Origin: Hortaea werneckii
Taxonomy: Eukaryota; Ascomycota; Dothideomycetes; Mycosphaerellales; Teratosphaeriaceae
NCBI GenBank assembly: GCA_037044905.1
Contig: JBAOKB010000159.1
Location: forward strand, 744,001-808,000
Length of the DNA: 64,000 bases
Direction of reading: 5' to 3'
Part shown: positions 1-10,315 of the stretch, piece after piece
How the letters are laid out: each line of letters starts with the position of its first letter
Position numbering within the stretch: the stretch's first letter is position 1
Program-made: the position numbers and the translations under genes
The notes under the pieces: generated by a model
The model's database searches: none
Told to the model about the DNA's origin: nothing
Seen by the model: the letters and a program-made list of their open reading frames with translations, nothing else

Positions 1-178
1 CGCGTGTACGTCCCCGCAATGCTTTAAGAATCCAGAGTCCGCACTTCGACAGCGAACCTGCTTCTGTTCTTCAACTTCCATCACCAGCGACCATCAACCA
101 GCGACACATCCATCTCCGGTATCCAATACCAACTTAACCACACCACCCAAATCACCCCAACTTCACAAATCCATCAAA

Positions 179-824
179 ATGACTGGAGGCAAGTCCGGCG
201 GCAAGGCCAGCGGTGCGAAGTCCAGCGCTCAGAGGTACGTTTGCACTCGTCGCATGCCTTGATCAGTGGCATCGACTCCCTTGACGCGTTTTTCCGATCC
301 AAAACAACGCGTTCTGAGTCCCATTTCCCTTTGGTCGCAAACTGACATCATTCATAGCCGTTCATCCAAGGCCGGTTTGGCTTTCCCGGTCGGTCGTGTG
401 CACCGTCTGTTGAGGAAGGGCAACTACGCCCAGCGTGTTGGTGCTGGTAAGTCAGATCCATCCGAAAACGCGATCTCTGAACACGTTCACTGACCTTCAT
501 CAGGTGCCCCGGTCTACCTCGCTGCCGTCCTTGAGTACCTGGCTGCTGAGATCCTCGAGTTGGCTGGTAACGCCGCTCGTGACAACAAGAAGACGCGTAT
601 CATCCCGCGTCACTTGCAGCTCGCCATCCGTAACGATGAGGAGCTGAACAAGCTGCTCGGTCACGTCACCATCGCCCAAGGTGGTGTCCTCCCCAACATT
701 CACCAGAGTAAGCATACCCCACCATCTCCACCATCTCCAACATGCACTGACTTTGATTTCTTCAGACCTGCTTCCCAAGAAGACTTCCGGCAGCAAAGAC
801 AAGGGCCCAAGCCAGGAGTTGTAG
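179..824 (+). CDS. H2A: Histone H2A (core histone, H2A.X-like SQEL tail)
   Basis: Core nucleosome histone, partner of H2B. Four exons, 179-234, 358-446, 504-707 and 766-824, join in frame to 135 residues, the usual fungal H2A length. The reading contains the histone-fold segments [40 protein letters not shown] and [20 protein letters not shown], and ends in SQEL. The SQ near the end is the site phosphorylated by ATM/ATR-type kinases in fungal H2A (family knowledge). All three introns start with GTA and end in CAG or TAG. The start is the ATG after a CA-rich leader, followed by the usual TGGKSGGKA tail. Bases 1-178 are its leader and promoter. Fungal H2A and H2B genes are often divergent, so H2B may lie just left of the window (inference). 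No frame break is seen here. Confidence 0.97.
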
Positions 825-1734
825 ATGCTCTCTCCCTTTCTTTCCGATTTTAAGATGGTCACAACGGTTACGGCGTCGATGGGGTTCGTGGGTTGAGATG
901 ATAATGGGCTCATCTACGGCGGGCATGAGCACTGGTCATCGGTGCAAATCTTTCTTATTCCTTTGCTCCTGCATCATGTTTCTGATCCAGACGGAGAGCT
1001 GTACATTATGCCCATGACATTGGCAGGAGGCTGCGGGCAGAGCTTACGATGATACCACAACAATGAAGCTTTCTGATCAGATATCGCTGTTCCACTTGAT
1101 TTCCTTTTCCAGTCTGTCTTTTCGCGACATCGCAATCCGACATGCTAAAACTATGATGACCTCGGCCTCGCGAAACAGTCCAAGACGCGCATCTACCTAA
1201 CGAGCTTTCGTCATTGGAACAGTGGACTGAGTCCGATACAGGCGTGAATGTTTAAAGCAGATGCGAAAAGCATTGAGATGCGATACAGTAGATGGCGTAT
1301 ATACCCCATGTCTAATGGAAGTGGTGAGATCAGAACATAGCGTTGGCTCGGTTTTGGAACATGGCAAAACCCGGATTCAGCAACTCCAGCTGCAGTTATG
1401 AAATAGCAATATTGGGGTGAATCTGAAATCGGACCTGGTCTACGAAGTCCTGTACAAGCGTCTCATCAACCTGAATGTAGCCACGGATATAGTACAGCTG
1501 AGATCTCAGCACCTGACCAACCAACGATTTGGGCGTCACAATCTACGTGCTGAAAGAAAGGAGTAAAGGGCATGAGATACAAGCACGGTATTCTGTACAG
1601 GTGGGAAATTACGTGCGCTAAAACGAACATGCGAGTATGCAACGGTATCAATGAGCTTTCATTCAACTCCCACTGCCGCCGTCGCCGTCGCCGCAAGCGA
1701 AATCTATTGCTACTTCTGGAATCGCAGCAGTCTC
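825..1734. other. Convergent intergenic region H2A / KGD2
   Basis: Holds the 3' ends of two converging genes. I see no coding segment that resembles a protein. The long plus-strand reading from about 1651 into 2217 is antisense to KGD2. A short GCC/GTC-rich run sits near 1676-1692. Confidence 0.6.
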
Positions 1735-3328
1735 TTACGCAAGCAGCATCTTAGCCGGGTCCTCGATGTACTCCTTGATCTTGACGAGGAAGGTGACGGC
1801 CTCCCTGCCGTCAAGTATTCTGTGGTCGTAGGTGAGGGCGAGGTACATCATAGGACGGATCTCGACCTTGCCGTTGATGGCGACCGGCTTCTCCTTGATG
1901 GCGTGCAGACCCAGGACGGCGGTTTGCGGCAGGTTGATGATGGGTGTGCCCATGAGAGAGCCGAAGACACCACCGTTGGAAATGGTGAAGGTGCCGCCGG
2001 CCATGTCCTCGATCGTGAGCTTGTTGTCGCGGAGCCTAGTATTGTTTTGTTAGCCAGGTTTTCGAACCCTTTGATAGATGTAGCTTTCAAGCTTACCTTC
2101 TTGCCAAGGTCAGCGATCGACTTCTCAATGCCGACCATCTCCATGCTCTCGCAGTTGCGCACAACGGGCGTCACGAGACCCTTCTCGGTGGCGACGGCCA
2201 CACTGACGTCGACGTAGTCGCGGTACACGATGGTGTCACCGCCGTTGGGGCCCTCGATGCTGGCGTTCACGGTGGGGACGTCCTTCATGGCCATGCATGC
2301 AGCCTTGGTGAATGCGCTCATGAAACCGAGCTTAACGCCGGTGTTCTTGAGCACCTCATCCTTGTATCGCTTCCTGAGGTCCATGACAGCGGACATGTCA
2401 ACCTCGTTGAAGGTGGTGAGAGAAGCAGCCGTGTTCTGAGACTGCTTCAGACGCTCAGCGATCCTCAGACGCATGCGGTTCATCTTCACCCTGTTCTCTC
2501 CACGGCTACCGTATGGAGACTCGGACTTTGAGGTCTCTTTGGACTCCTTCTTGGGCTCCTCCTTCTGCTTCGGCGGCTCCGGCTTGGATTCCTGCTTCGG
2601 AGGCGCAGGCTTTGACTCCTCCTTCGGCGGCTCCGGCTTCTTGGACTCCTCCTTGGGGGCTTGCTGCTCCTTGCCGCCGTCTGGCTGAGAGGACGTCTGC
2701 TGTGAGTCCGGCGCGGGCTCCTTGGGCTGCTCATTGCCCTTGTCTGCCTTCTGGCCTGGCTCACCACCAAGCTCCATCTTTACGAGCTCCTGGCCGACCT
2801 CGACCGTGTCCTCCTCCTTTGCGAGGAACTCCTTGATCGTACCAGCGGCGGGGGCGTTGACGGCAACGTCAATCTTGTCGGTCTCGATGGTAGCAATTTC
2901 TTCGTCCTGCTCCACGTAGTCGCCAGGCTGCTTTGAGAACTGCTTCAGGGTGCCCTCGGTGATCGATTCGGCCATCTCTGGCACCTTGACGATTTGCTCC
3001 TCTATAATACCAGTCAGTGTCTATGCACATAGTCTGCACGCTTTGGAGCGAATCTACTGACCATCGCGACGGCTGGTCATGCTGAACAGGCGTGACTGAG
3101 AGAAGGTAATGGGTTTTCTGCAGGCGATCAGCTACCGTCTCAGTACAGCTGGATCAGTTCTGCATACTGTTGCTGCCATGATGTCCGGAGCGACTGAGTG
3201 TTCTGTGAATTGCGCGACAGGGTGCTGAGGCATCGCAGCGCACTTCTTGAGCTTCTAGGAGTCTGGCGGAGGAGGACAGAAGCTGGTCTGCCGGCCGCAA
3301 GCCGGCGCAAACATTGGGAGCTCGACAT
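1735..3328 (-). CDS. KGD2: Dihydrolipoyllysine succinyltransferase, E2 of 2-oxoglutarate dehydrogenase
   Basis: E2 core of the mitochondrial 2-oxoglutarate dehydrogenase complex; it passes the succinyl group from lipoate to CoA in the TCA cycle. Exons on the minus strand are 3328-3168, 3117-3062, 3001-2097 and 2035-1735. Exon 1 encodes an Arg/Ser-rich mitochondrial presequence. Next come the lipoyl domain (IVKVPEMAESITEGTLKQFS, with the lipoylated Lys in ETDKIDV), a long K/E/P-rich linker, and the acyltransferase domain with the active-site motif DHRILDGREAV near the C terminus. Spliced length is 1423 nt, one more than a multiple of three. The excess sits at the start of exon 4 (2031-2035): the base string encodes LRDNKLTIEDM only in a frame one base off from exon 3, where ARDNKL would fit. 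With one base fewer the protein has 473 residues, normal for the family. Divergent from NDUFB9. Confidence 0.94.
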
Positions 3329-3795
3329 GACTGAAGAGATGGCTGGCAGGTGGTGATGATGCTCTGGGAGAGGTGCCGCAAGGACAAAGAGAGAGAGGGG
3401 AGGGGGGGTGGGTTGTCGACGTTTAGTCGCGGTATAGAGACTGGATCTTCACGGCCAGCAAGAGCGAGCTAGCGGAGGAGGTCGCAGCCGGACAGCCTCA
3501 GCCCAGACGCCATGCCATGTTTCGTCAGTTTGGCCCGAGCGTACCCGCGTCGGACGTCGGACGGCGGACGGTAGACGGTAGACGGCTTCACGACGGCAGA
3601 GACCGCATCTGCCTCCGTACGTCCAGTGGGAGGCATTGCTTACTACGGACGGCGACGACGATTGCAGATACGCCAGCACTCTTTACCCGCCACCACCTCG
3701 AGAGCCGCTGCCGTGTGGGCTCAGAGTGAACGACAGCAGAAGACGGGGTAGCGACGCGATTCGACCCGGGCGCAAGCCCACTCACATCACCCACC
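3329..3795. promoter_or_regulatory. Divergent promoter region KGD2 / NDUFB9
   Basis: The 467 bp between the start codons of two genes facing away from each other. It must hold both core promoters and leaders unless an unseen gene lies between. A purine-rich stretch (G/A runs) lies near 3390-3412 and a GACGG/GGACG-rich stretch near 3548-3600. I could not assign factor sites. Confidence 0.55.
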
Positions 3796-4266
3796 ATGGC
3801 CGCAAGAACTGAAGTCTTGTGAGGGCTCCTGCTAGCCATTGACCCTGCCAACAGCTACTGAGTATCTCGCTAGACACCTCTACCGCCGCTCTTGAAGCTT
3901 GCCCTCGACTGGGCCGTTCACCGATACCTCTGGCGCGGCCAGGCGGTCTACATCCGCTCTCTTTTCGAAGCGAACAAGCATATCACGCAGCCGAGACAGC
4001 AAAGAGTACGCAGTGGCACACTTGATTCCCAGTCAGAAACCCAGCAGAGCGGGCCAGGCTGATCTCGCTCCAGGCACTCATCGACCAGACCGAAGAAATC
4101 CTCAACAGGTGGAAGCACCCAGACCCATACAAGCCACCCACTGCTCCTGGCGGCAGCAAGCACGAGCGTAACTTGCCTGTACCAAGCACTGAGCGTACGT
4201 ATTGGCTTTCCCTGGGGAACATGGCGACCGCTAACGTTAGCAGCTCCTCCGGAGATGCACCTGTAG
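3796..4266 (+). CDS. NDUFB9: Complex I LYR-motif subunit (NDUFB9 / B22)
   Basis: Small accessory subunit of mitochondrial NADH:ubiquinone oxidoreductase, an LYR protein expected to bind acyl carrier protein (family knowledge). Four exons, 3796-3818, 3874-4005, 4074-4194 and 4241-4266, give 100 residues once one lost base is allowed. The LYR motif (LHLYRR) spans intron 1. The family core LALDWAVHRYLWRGQAVYIR follows, then EILNRWKHPDPYKPPTAPGG and the end STEPAPPEMHL. All introns are GT-AG; intron 2 has phase 0. A one-base loss near 3890-3893 (a TTT read as TT) turns RRSLKL into RRS-stop, so the gene does not show up as one open frame. The last acceptor is a NAGNAG (TTAGCAG), allowing a one-alanine variant. 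Convergent with bioF; the 291 bp between them hold nothing else I can see. Confidence 0.9.
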
Positions 4267-4557
4267 AGTCACTAGAGAAACAGGCGTTGGGTCATGTAAA
4301 TAAGGAGGCAGAAAATACATTGTTTACGACACACGACAGCTCTTTTTGACTGTAATGCGATATCCACGATTCACACATGAAGCTAATCACCGCGCGACTG
4401 TCAGCAAGTTGACAGAAACATGGCTATGCACCATTCCATTCGGCGAATGCTGCCAGCACCATTTCGAGAAGCGATGCATCGCGTCTGGACATTACAGCTT
4501 GGTCAAAGCATGCTAGAGCGCTCCAGCCGATGACAATATGTTTTCCTTATGCTAATA

Positions 4558-5976
4558 TTACAGCCTAGCTCGTTCCGGAGCTGTTTCATGAGATTCTTTT
4601 CGGCGCGTCAGCACCCATCTGCCTATGCACTCTACCAGATTTTCGATCTGTGGGACGGTATTGCCCGCATGCAAACATATGCGAATGCGTTCAGCGCCGG
4701 GTGGTACGGTAGGCGGTACAATGCCTCGTACCATGAATCCACTGCGTCTGGAATACTCGATTAGCGACATCTAATCCAACCCACGATGCAGCTATGAAAC
4801 TTACTGGCAATGTGCCGCGAGCGACTTGGGTTCTGCGGACAAAACCGAGAAGATTGGTGATTGTGGGCATTCGCGCGATACGCGCAGCAACTCCCCCGGG
4901 CGCGCACACTCTTCGTCTTGCACAGTCTCTACTTGAATGCATTAGCCTAACCTTCTTACCGGATAGGACCATTTTACTTACCTGTTCCAAAATCAAGCCG
5001 TTCTTGCAGAGCCAACAAACGAGAATGCAGTGCGTCAATCAGCATCTTCAGGTCCTCCGCTAAGATCTCCGTCTTCCCCTCTTCCAGATATTGATACGAA
5101 GCACGAATCGCTGCTAATGCCGGATACGACATGAACGTGGTGTATATCAGCGGCCGTGCGTAATTGATCAGGTATTCTCGAATAAGAGGGCTGCACAGCA
5201 AGATGGCACCATTACAAGCCAATGCCTTGCCAAAGGTGTGCAGCTTTACAGCCACCTCGCCCTCCAGTCCAAGCTCACTGACGATCCCTCGACCTTTTGG
5301 CCCAAAACAACCGGTCGAATGCGCCTCGTCTACGATCAAGTACCCATTGCCAGCTGTGAATGTCTCCTTCATCAGCCGGACTATCTCTACAAGCGGAGCA
5401 ACGTCCCCATCCATGCTGTAGATCGTCTCGACTGCGACGAACACATTCTTCCGACCTGCTCGGATAGCGTCGTCTTTGAGCAAGGTTTGCAGCAAGTTCT
5501 TGTAGAGCAGTCATGTCATTGTGTGCGAAATGTATGCATTTCTCCGCTCGTGAGAGTCGCATTCCATCGTGGACGCTGGCGTGGATCAACTCATCATATA
5601 CAATGACGTCCCCGGGCTGTGGTAGGCATGAGAACAATCCTACGTTAGCATCAAATCCGGAATTGCATAGCAATCCCGCCGGTGCTCTGTGAAAAGCGGC
5701 GATCTGCCGCTCAAGGTTCTCGGCGTATGTGGAGTTGCCATCCAGCAACCTAGACCCTCCACTTCCAGTTGCAACAGGTGCCCTTTGCAATTCTTCCAGA
5801 AATAATTCCCGTAGCCCTGCGTTAGACGCCAGCGATAGGAAGTCGTTCGACGAAAAATCTACCGAGTTCGGCCCGCTGGTTGTGAGTTGGCGAATTGTGG
5901 ATTGTGACCGCCGCTTATCGAGTGTTCGGCTGATAGCTGCCTCCAAGCCTGACCTCTTCTGCTCTCGGCTTCCCAT
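4558..5976 (-). CDS. bioF: 8-amino-7-oxononanoate (KAPA) synthase, peroxisomal
   Basis: PLP enzyme joining pimeloyl-CoA and alanine, the first committed step of biotin synthesis. Exons on the minus strand are 5976-4982, 4832-4805 and 4747-4558. They give 403 residues if one extra base near 5496-5503 is ignored. Before that point the reading gives VDFSSNDFLSLA and GSGGSRLLDGNSTYAENLE; after it LIVDEAHSTGCFGPKGRG and KLHTFGKALACNGA, which holds the PLP lysine. Exons 2-3 give PKSLAAHCQ and RGIVPPTVPPGAERIRICLH, typical of the family C terminus. The protein ends in ARL, a type 1 peroxisomal signal, as reported for Aspergillus BioF. I chose the ATG at 5976; the frame is open to about 6099 but without another ATG. 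Divergent from bioDA. Confidence 0.92.
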
Positions 5977-6241
5977 TCCTTCGAAAAGGGAGCGTCCTTG
6001 CGCGTGCCTGGTAAAAGTGCGTTGTGCGGATTCTTCGTCCGGTATTTGATGTACGACTTCCGAAAATGGCACTGTAAATTTAGACTCCGTTGACTTCACC
6101 GAATGAGTAAAGGCTCGGCCCTCCGGCGAGCCGGTTTGGTGGTGTCCCGAGGCCGGCGAGGTCGCATATCAATCTGCAACTTCATGTCGCAAGGCAAACA
6201 CCTTGTGAGTCTGCGGTGATACCTTTAGATCTTTGGATGCC
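5977..6241. promoter_or_regulatory. Bidirectional promoter of bioF and bioDA
   Basis: Only 265 bp separate the two start codons of the biotin genes, so they very likely share control elements (inference). I see no recognisable factor site. Confidence 0.6.
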
Positions 6242-8800
6242 ATGAGACAGGTTGGCTCGGCATTGTGGCCGAAGCTCCGCGCCCTCCAGGTGTATGGTGC
6301 AAATACTGGTGTCGGCAAGACTATCTTCTCGTCCATCCTCTGCCGAGCGCTGCAAAAACGATTCCCGAAGACTCACTACATCAAGCCCATCTCGACAGGG
6401 CCTCAGGATGAAGCAGATGACGGGTGAGTGATTTGCATTCAGACCCAAGTGACATCCAATCAAAGACACACATTGGAAATATTGCCATATCGACTGCGTT
6501 CATGTCGCCATCGTCTTAGGGTTAGCCAGGGTTGGAGGTGGGATTGGGATTTTACAAGACTGACATTTATTACAAACAGGCATCTCTCTACTCTGAGCCA
6601 GAACATAAGGGCGAAATGTCTCTATCAATTTGCGGAACCAGTTAGCCCACATATCGCTGCGCGGTCTTCACCTGAGGTAGGTCCTCTCGCCATCACGACG
6701 GGACACAATGCTAAAACCTTCTAGCCTGTCACGGACGACAGCGTACTCGCGGCCCTATACGCCGAGCTAAGCTCATACGCGACTGGCGAAGATGGAAACG
6801 TGATTGTGGAAACTGCGGGTGGTGTGCTGTCGCCATCGCCAAGTGGCAGCTCCCAAGCCGATCTCTATAGACCTCTGCGGCTTCCAGTCTTTCTCGTAGG
6901 TGACCATCAGCTAGGCGGCATCGGCACAACCATATCGGCATGGGAGTCGCTACATATTCGCGGTTACGACGTACAATCCGTGGGGCTATTCTCGGAAAGC
7001 ATATACGATAACCACAGCTACCTGAAAGACTACTTCGCCGAGCGGGATGTTCACACGTTTTCGATCCCGCCACCCCCAGAGCGCAACGCCGATGCTGTGC
7101 GGGACGCGCAAGCGATGCGGCAGTATTACGAACACTCCTGTAGCCTGCCGAACGTGACATCTTTCACGAAAAGATTCATCGAAGGTCACGATAAGCGTAT
7201 AAGTGATCTCAAAGCCATGCCTGCCGAGGCAGACAAGGCCATATGGCATCCTTTCATGCAGCACCGCGAGCGATCAAAAGACACTATCGTCGCAATGGAC
7301 TCGGCATACGGCGACTACTTCCAGACATATTCTACACAGCGCGATCAGCAGCAGACAGCAGGTAGCACAGAACCCGCCGTTCTGAAGCCTGCGTTCGATG
7401 GTTCAGCCTCCTGGTGGACGCAAGGATTGGGCCACGGCAACCCGCAGCTAGCACTGACAGCCGCCCATGCAGCTGGTCGTTATGGACATGTCATGTTCGC
7501 AGGCGCTGTTCACGAACCGGCTCTCACGCTTGCTCAGACACTCATCAACCAAATGGGCAACCCGAAGCTGAGTAAAGTCTTCTACACGGATAACGGCAGT
7601 ACTGGCATGGAAGTCGCAGTGAAGATGGCGCTCCGAGCCTCAACCGTCCGCAATGGCTGGAGCGCGGACGACGAGGTGATTATCCTCGGCCTCAAGAACA
7701 GCTACCACGGCGATACGATCGGTACTATGGACTGCTCGGAGCCCAGCATCTACAACAAAAAGGTTGAGTGGTACTCAGGTCGTGGCCACTGGCTCGACTT
7801 CCCACAGGTGAAGATGCGAAAGGGCCAGTGGATCGTCGAGGCGCCTGAAGAGCTGGAGCACGAACACGAGGGATTCAGTCAGACCAGGCAATTCGACTCA
7901 CTAGACGATGTCTTCGACTTTGAAAAGAGACCACAGGATGCCGCTTTCTACAGGGAGTACTGCAGCGGCGTAGTCGAAGGCTTGAAGAAGCAGGGCAAGA
8001 AGCTTGGTGCTTTGATTATGGAACCTGTCATACTTGGAGCTGGTGGCATGATGCTTGCGGACCCTCTCTTCCAGAGATGCCTGGTCGAGGCCGTGCGCAC
8101 TTCTGGACTGGAATCAAAGAACACACAAGACTGGGATGGAATGCCGGTCATCTTCGACGAGGTTTTTACTGGACTCTATCGCCTCGGTCGCTTCAGCGCT
8201 GCTAGCTTCCTGGACGTCCATCCCGACATCGTCGTCAATGCCAAATTACTGACCGGTGGTCTGCTACCCCTCTGCACTACGACAGCTAGCGAACCTATCT
8301 TTGAGACCTTCCTGAGCGATGACAAGAGTGATGCTCTCCTACACGGGCACAGCTACACAGCGCATGCTGTTGGTTGCGCCGTCGCAAACCAGAGTCTTGA
8401 CACCATGATGAAGATGGAGCGCAAGGGTGACTGGAAGGCTTTCGAAGAAGCCTGGACCGACCCTGGACACCTCTCACAGCTGCCAGCGGATAGGAAAGTG
8501 GGTGCGTGGAGCATGTGGTCCAACGCCTTCATCAAGGCGATCTCTCAGCGATCCAACGTCGAATACGTCTTTGCGCTTGGGTCGATGCTGGCCATCTCAC
8601 TGAAAGACCCGGCCGGTGCCAGCTACGCCTCGACTGCTGCCACTGGTCTGCGTGACAAGCTTTTCACCGGTGCCGCTGGTGAGCAATGGGTCATCCACTC
8701 GCGGGTCCTCGGGAACGTGCTGTACCTGATGGCTGCCATGACCACCAAGAAGGAGACGCTCGAGATTATCGAGGAGAAGGTGTTCACGGCCTTGGAGTAG
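6242..8800 (+). CDS. bioDA: Bifunctional dethiobiotin synthetase / DAPA aminotransferase
   Basis: Fusion enzyme for the two middle steps of biotin synthesis: KAPA to 7,8-diaminopelargonate (aminotransferase) and ring closure to dethiobiotin. Exons 6242-6423, 6580-6676 and 6725-8800 join in frame to 784 residues with no break. The N-terminal synthetase has the P-loop GANTGVGKT at about residues 19-27, then YIKPISTGP and CLYQFAEPVSPHIAA across the exon 2 junctions, and IVETAGGVLSP. The aminotransferase half starts near IWHPFMQH and shows SWWTQGLGHGNPQLA, YHGDTIGTMDCSEPS, VIFDEVFTGLYRLG and the PLP lysine in NAKLLTGG. The start is the first ATG in frame; the alternative upstream codon is TTG. 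The N terminus is basic and could be a mitochondrial signal. Ends 45 bp from the stop of the convergent hydrolase. Confidence 0.97.
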
Positions 8801-8845
8801 ACAGCCGACTTCAGATAGAAAATGTACCAATCAAAGCGTCCTCGA

Positions 8846-9623
8846 TCATACCGAGACGCCCTGTTCCCTCGCGACTCTATAGATAGCTTGCGCAATGGGC
8901 TCAACGTCCACCTTCTTGATCGGCACGCGATGTATGCCGTCCCACTCGATCAGAGTCGTCGTCGCAGGATCATGATACTCCTTCAGCATCTTGCGATGGA
9001 GATGCAGACCATTGTCGTTCAAGCCATGCACATGGATCGTCGGGATGCGCAGGACATGCGGATTCTCTCCTTCATACACATGCCCTTCACTGATCTGGCC
9101 CTCGGTGACCAGCGCCGGATGCCGGCTATACTCGCTGAAACTCACCAGCGGATTCCTGCCCGCGAGCAGCACCGCGAACTTGTAATCCGTCTCTGCGCGC
9201 CCTTCCTTCTCCACCCGTATCTGCTGGTCGTAGAGCAAGCTCGAGGAGAGCTTCGCGCCCTGGCTGAACCCGATCAAGCCGACCCACGGCCCCGTGCCTT
9301 CGTCTTCTTGCTTCGCTGTGGAGATGTTATACAGCACCTCTTCCCGCGCGCTCTCGTCGTCGATCTCGGGGTGCTCGGGCAGCCATCGTAGCCAGCGTCG
9401 GAAGGGTCCCCAGTCTTCGTAGACGGGGACGATGCCTGGTCCGTGGCTGCAAAAGAATGGTCCGTCGGCGAAGACGAGACGGAAGTCGGGGAGGTATTTG
9501 ATCAAGGAGCGCGCTTGGGCGCGGAAATACATCGCCGGTGACGCCGCCGCCGTGCAGGCAGAGGATGCGTGGTGCGGAAAGGTTGCTGTCTGACGATTGG
9601 TCTGCAGCAGCGGTGGAAGCCAT
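8846..9623 (-). CDS. FSH-family serine hydrolase (alpha/beta hydrolase)
   Basis: Predicted esterase or thioesterase of the FSH1/LovG-type family; substrate unknown. Starting at the ATG at 9623 the protein has 258 residues after one extra base near 9523-9527 is ignored. The opening RILCLHGGGVTGDVF matches the family start. After the break come FRAQARSLIKYLPDFRLVFA, the nucleophile elbow GLIGFSQGA, the acid-residue region IPTIHVHGLND and a C-terminal histidine in EWDGIHRVP. The frame also runs open upstream of 9623, but that reading is not family-like. Single exon. Convergent with bioDA, 45 bp apart. In fungi this family includes thioesterases releasing polyketide or acyl chains, so a part in acyl supply for biotin is possible but unproven. 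Confidence 0.88.
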
Positions 9624-10315
9624 GTCGGGTGGTTCTGCCAATGTAGTGTCGTCCCACGACGATGTTCGTAGCGATGTCGGTGTGGAATGATACCAATGAC
9701 AGAAGGAAAGAGAGCTTCTGGTAAGAGAGGAGTAAGAATATTTACCTGTATGTAGAATCTATTTTCGGGTCTTATTTTTTTGAGGCTGAAATGCAACATC
9801 GGCGCCGCAACAGCAGGTGGAGTTCCGGGAATCGCGACTCAACGGGCCGGTACATGGAGAGTCGATGAGAGCATCATCATCATCACCGCTATTATTGTCG
9901 GGGCTCTCCCGTACTTGTCAACCTCGCCTCTGCACCTGTATAGACATCTCTCTCTCTCGCCTTTCCGAAATCCATGTAGTCTCCAGAAAGAATCGCGCGA
10001 TGAGAACGCGAGCAGAACGCGTGATAGCCAATGTGAGTAACGATCAGCCGGCGACCGCGGCTGCGCAATTGCCGAACATGCCACTTGGGCGAGCGAGCCT
10101 TCTCCATACCACTCAGGACGTAGAGACTCAGGCTACTCTTTCCCATATATGTAGTTGTCGCGTGGCGATTCCGTAGTCACCCTTTCGTAGGTCAAGGCAA
10201 GTCAGTTCGTCTCTCGTACTATCTCTTTTGGCTCCGTCCTCATCATCGCCCTCTCTTTGGTCCATCTGAGAAACCCCATCCGCGTCTCGAACTGGAACGG
10301 TCAAAGCCTCTCGCC
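9624..10315. other. Divergent intergenic region, hydrolase / monooxygenase
   Basis: 692 bp upstream of both flanking genes. Contains a CAT repeat near 9871-9885 and a TCTC run near 9949-9960. No coding segment seen. Confidence 0.55.

Noticed and set aside
500..913. Minus-strand ORF of 137 codons
   Set aside because: Lies antisense over histone H2A exons 3-4 and intron 3, and resembles no protein.
1651..2217. Plus-strand ORF of 188 codons
   Set aside because: Antisense to the KGD2 catalytic domain; mirror of a GC-rich coding strand.
3740..3795. TTCGACCC resembling a tRNA T-loop
   Set aside because: No matching acceptor or anticodon arms upstream; the region is the NDUFB9 leader.
5977..6099. 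N-terminal extension of bioF
   Set aside because: The frame is open but contains no ATG; the codon at its end is GTG, and the family N terminus starts near the ATG at 5976.
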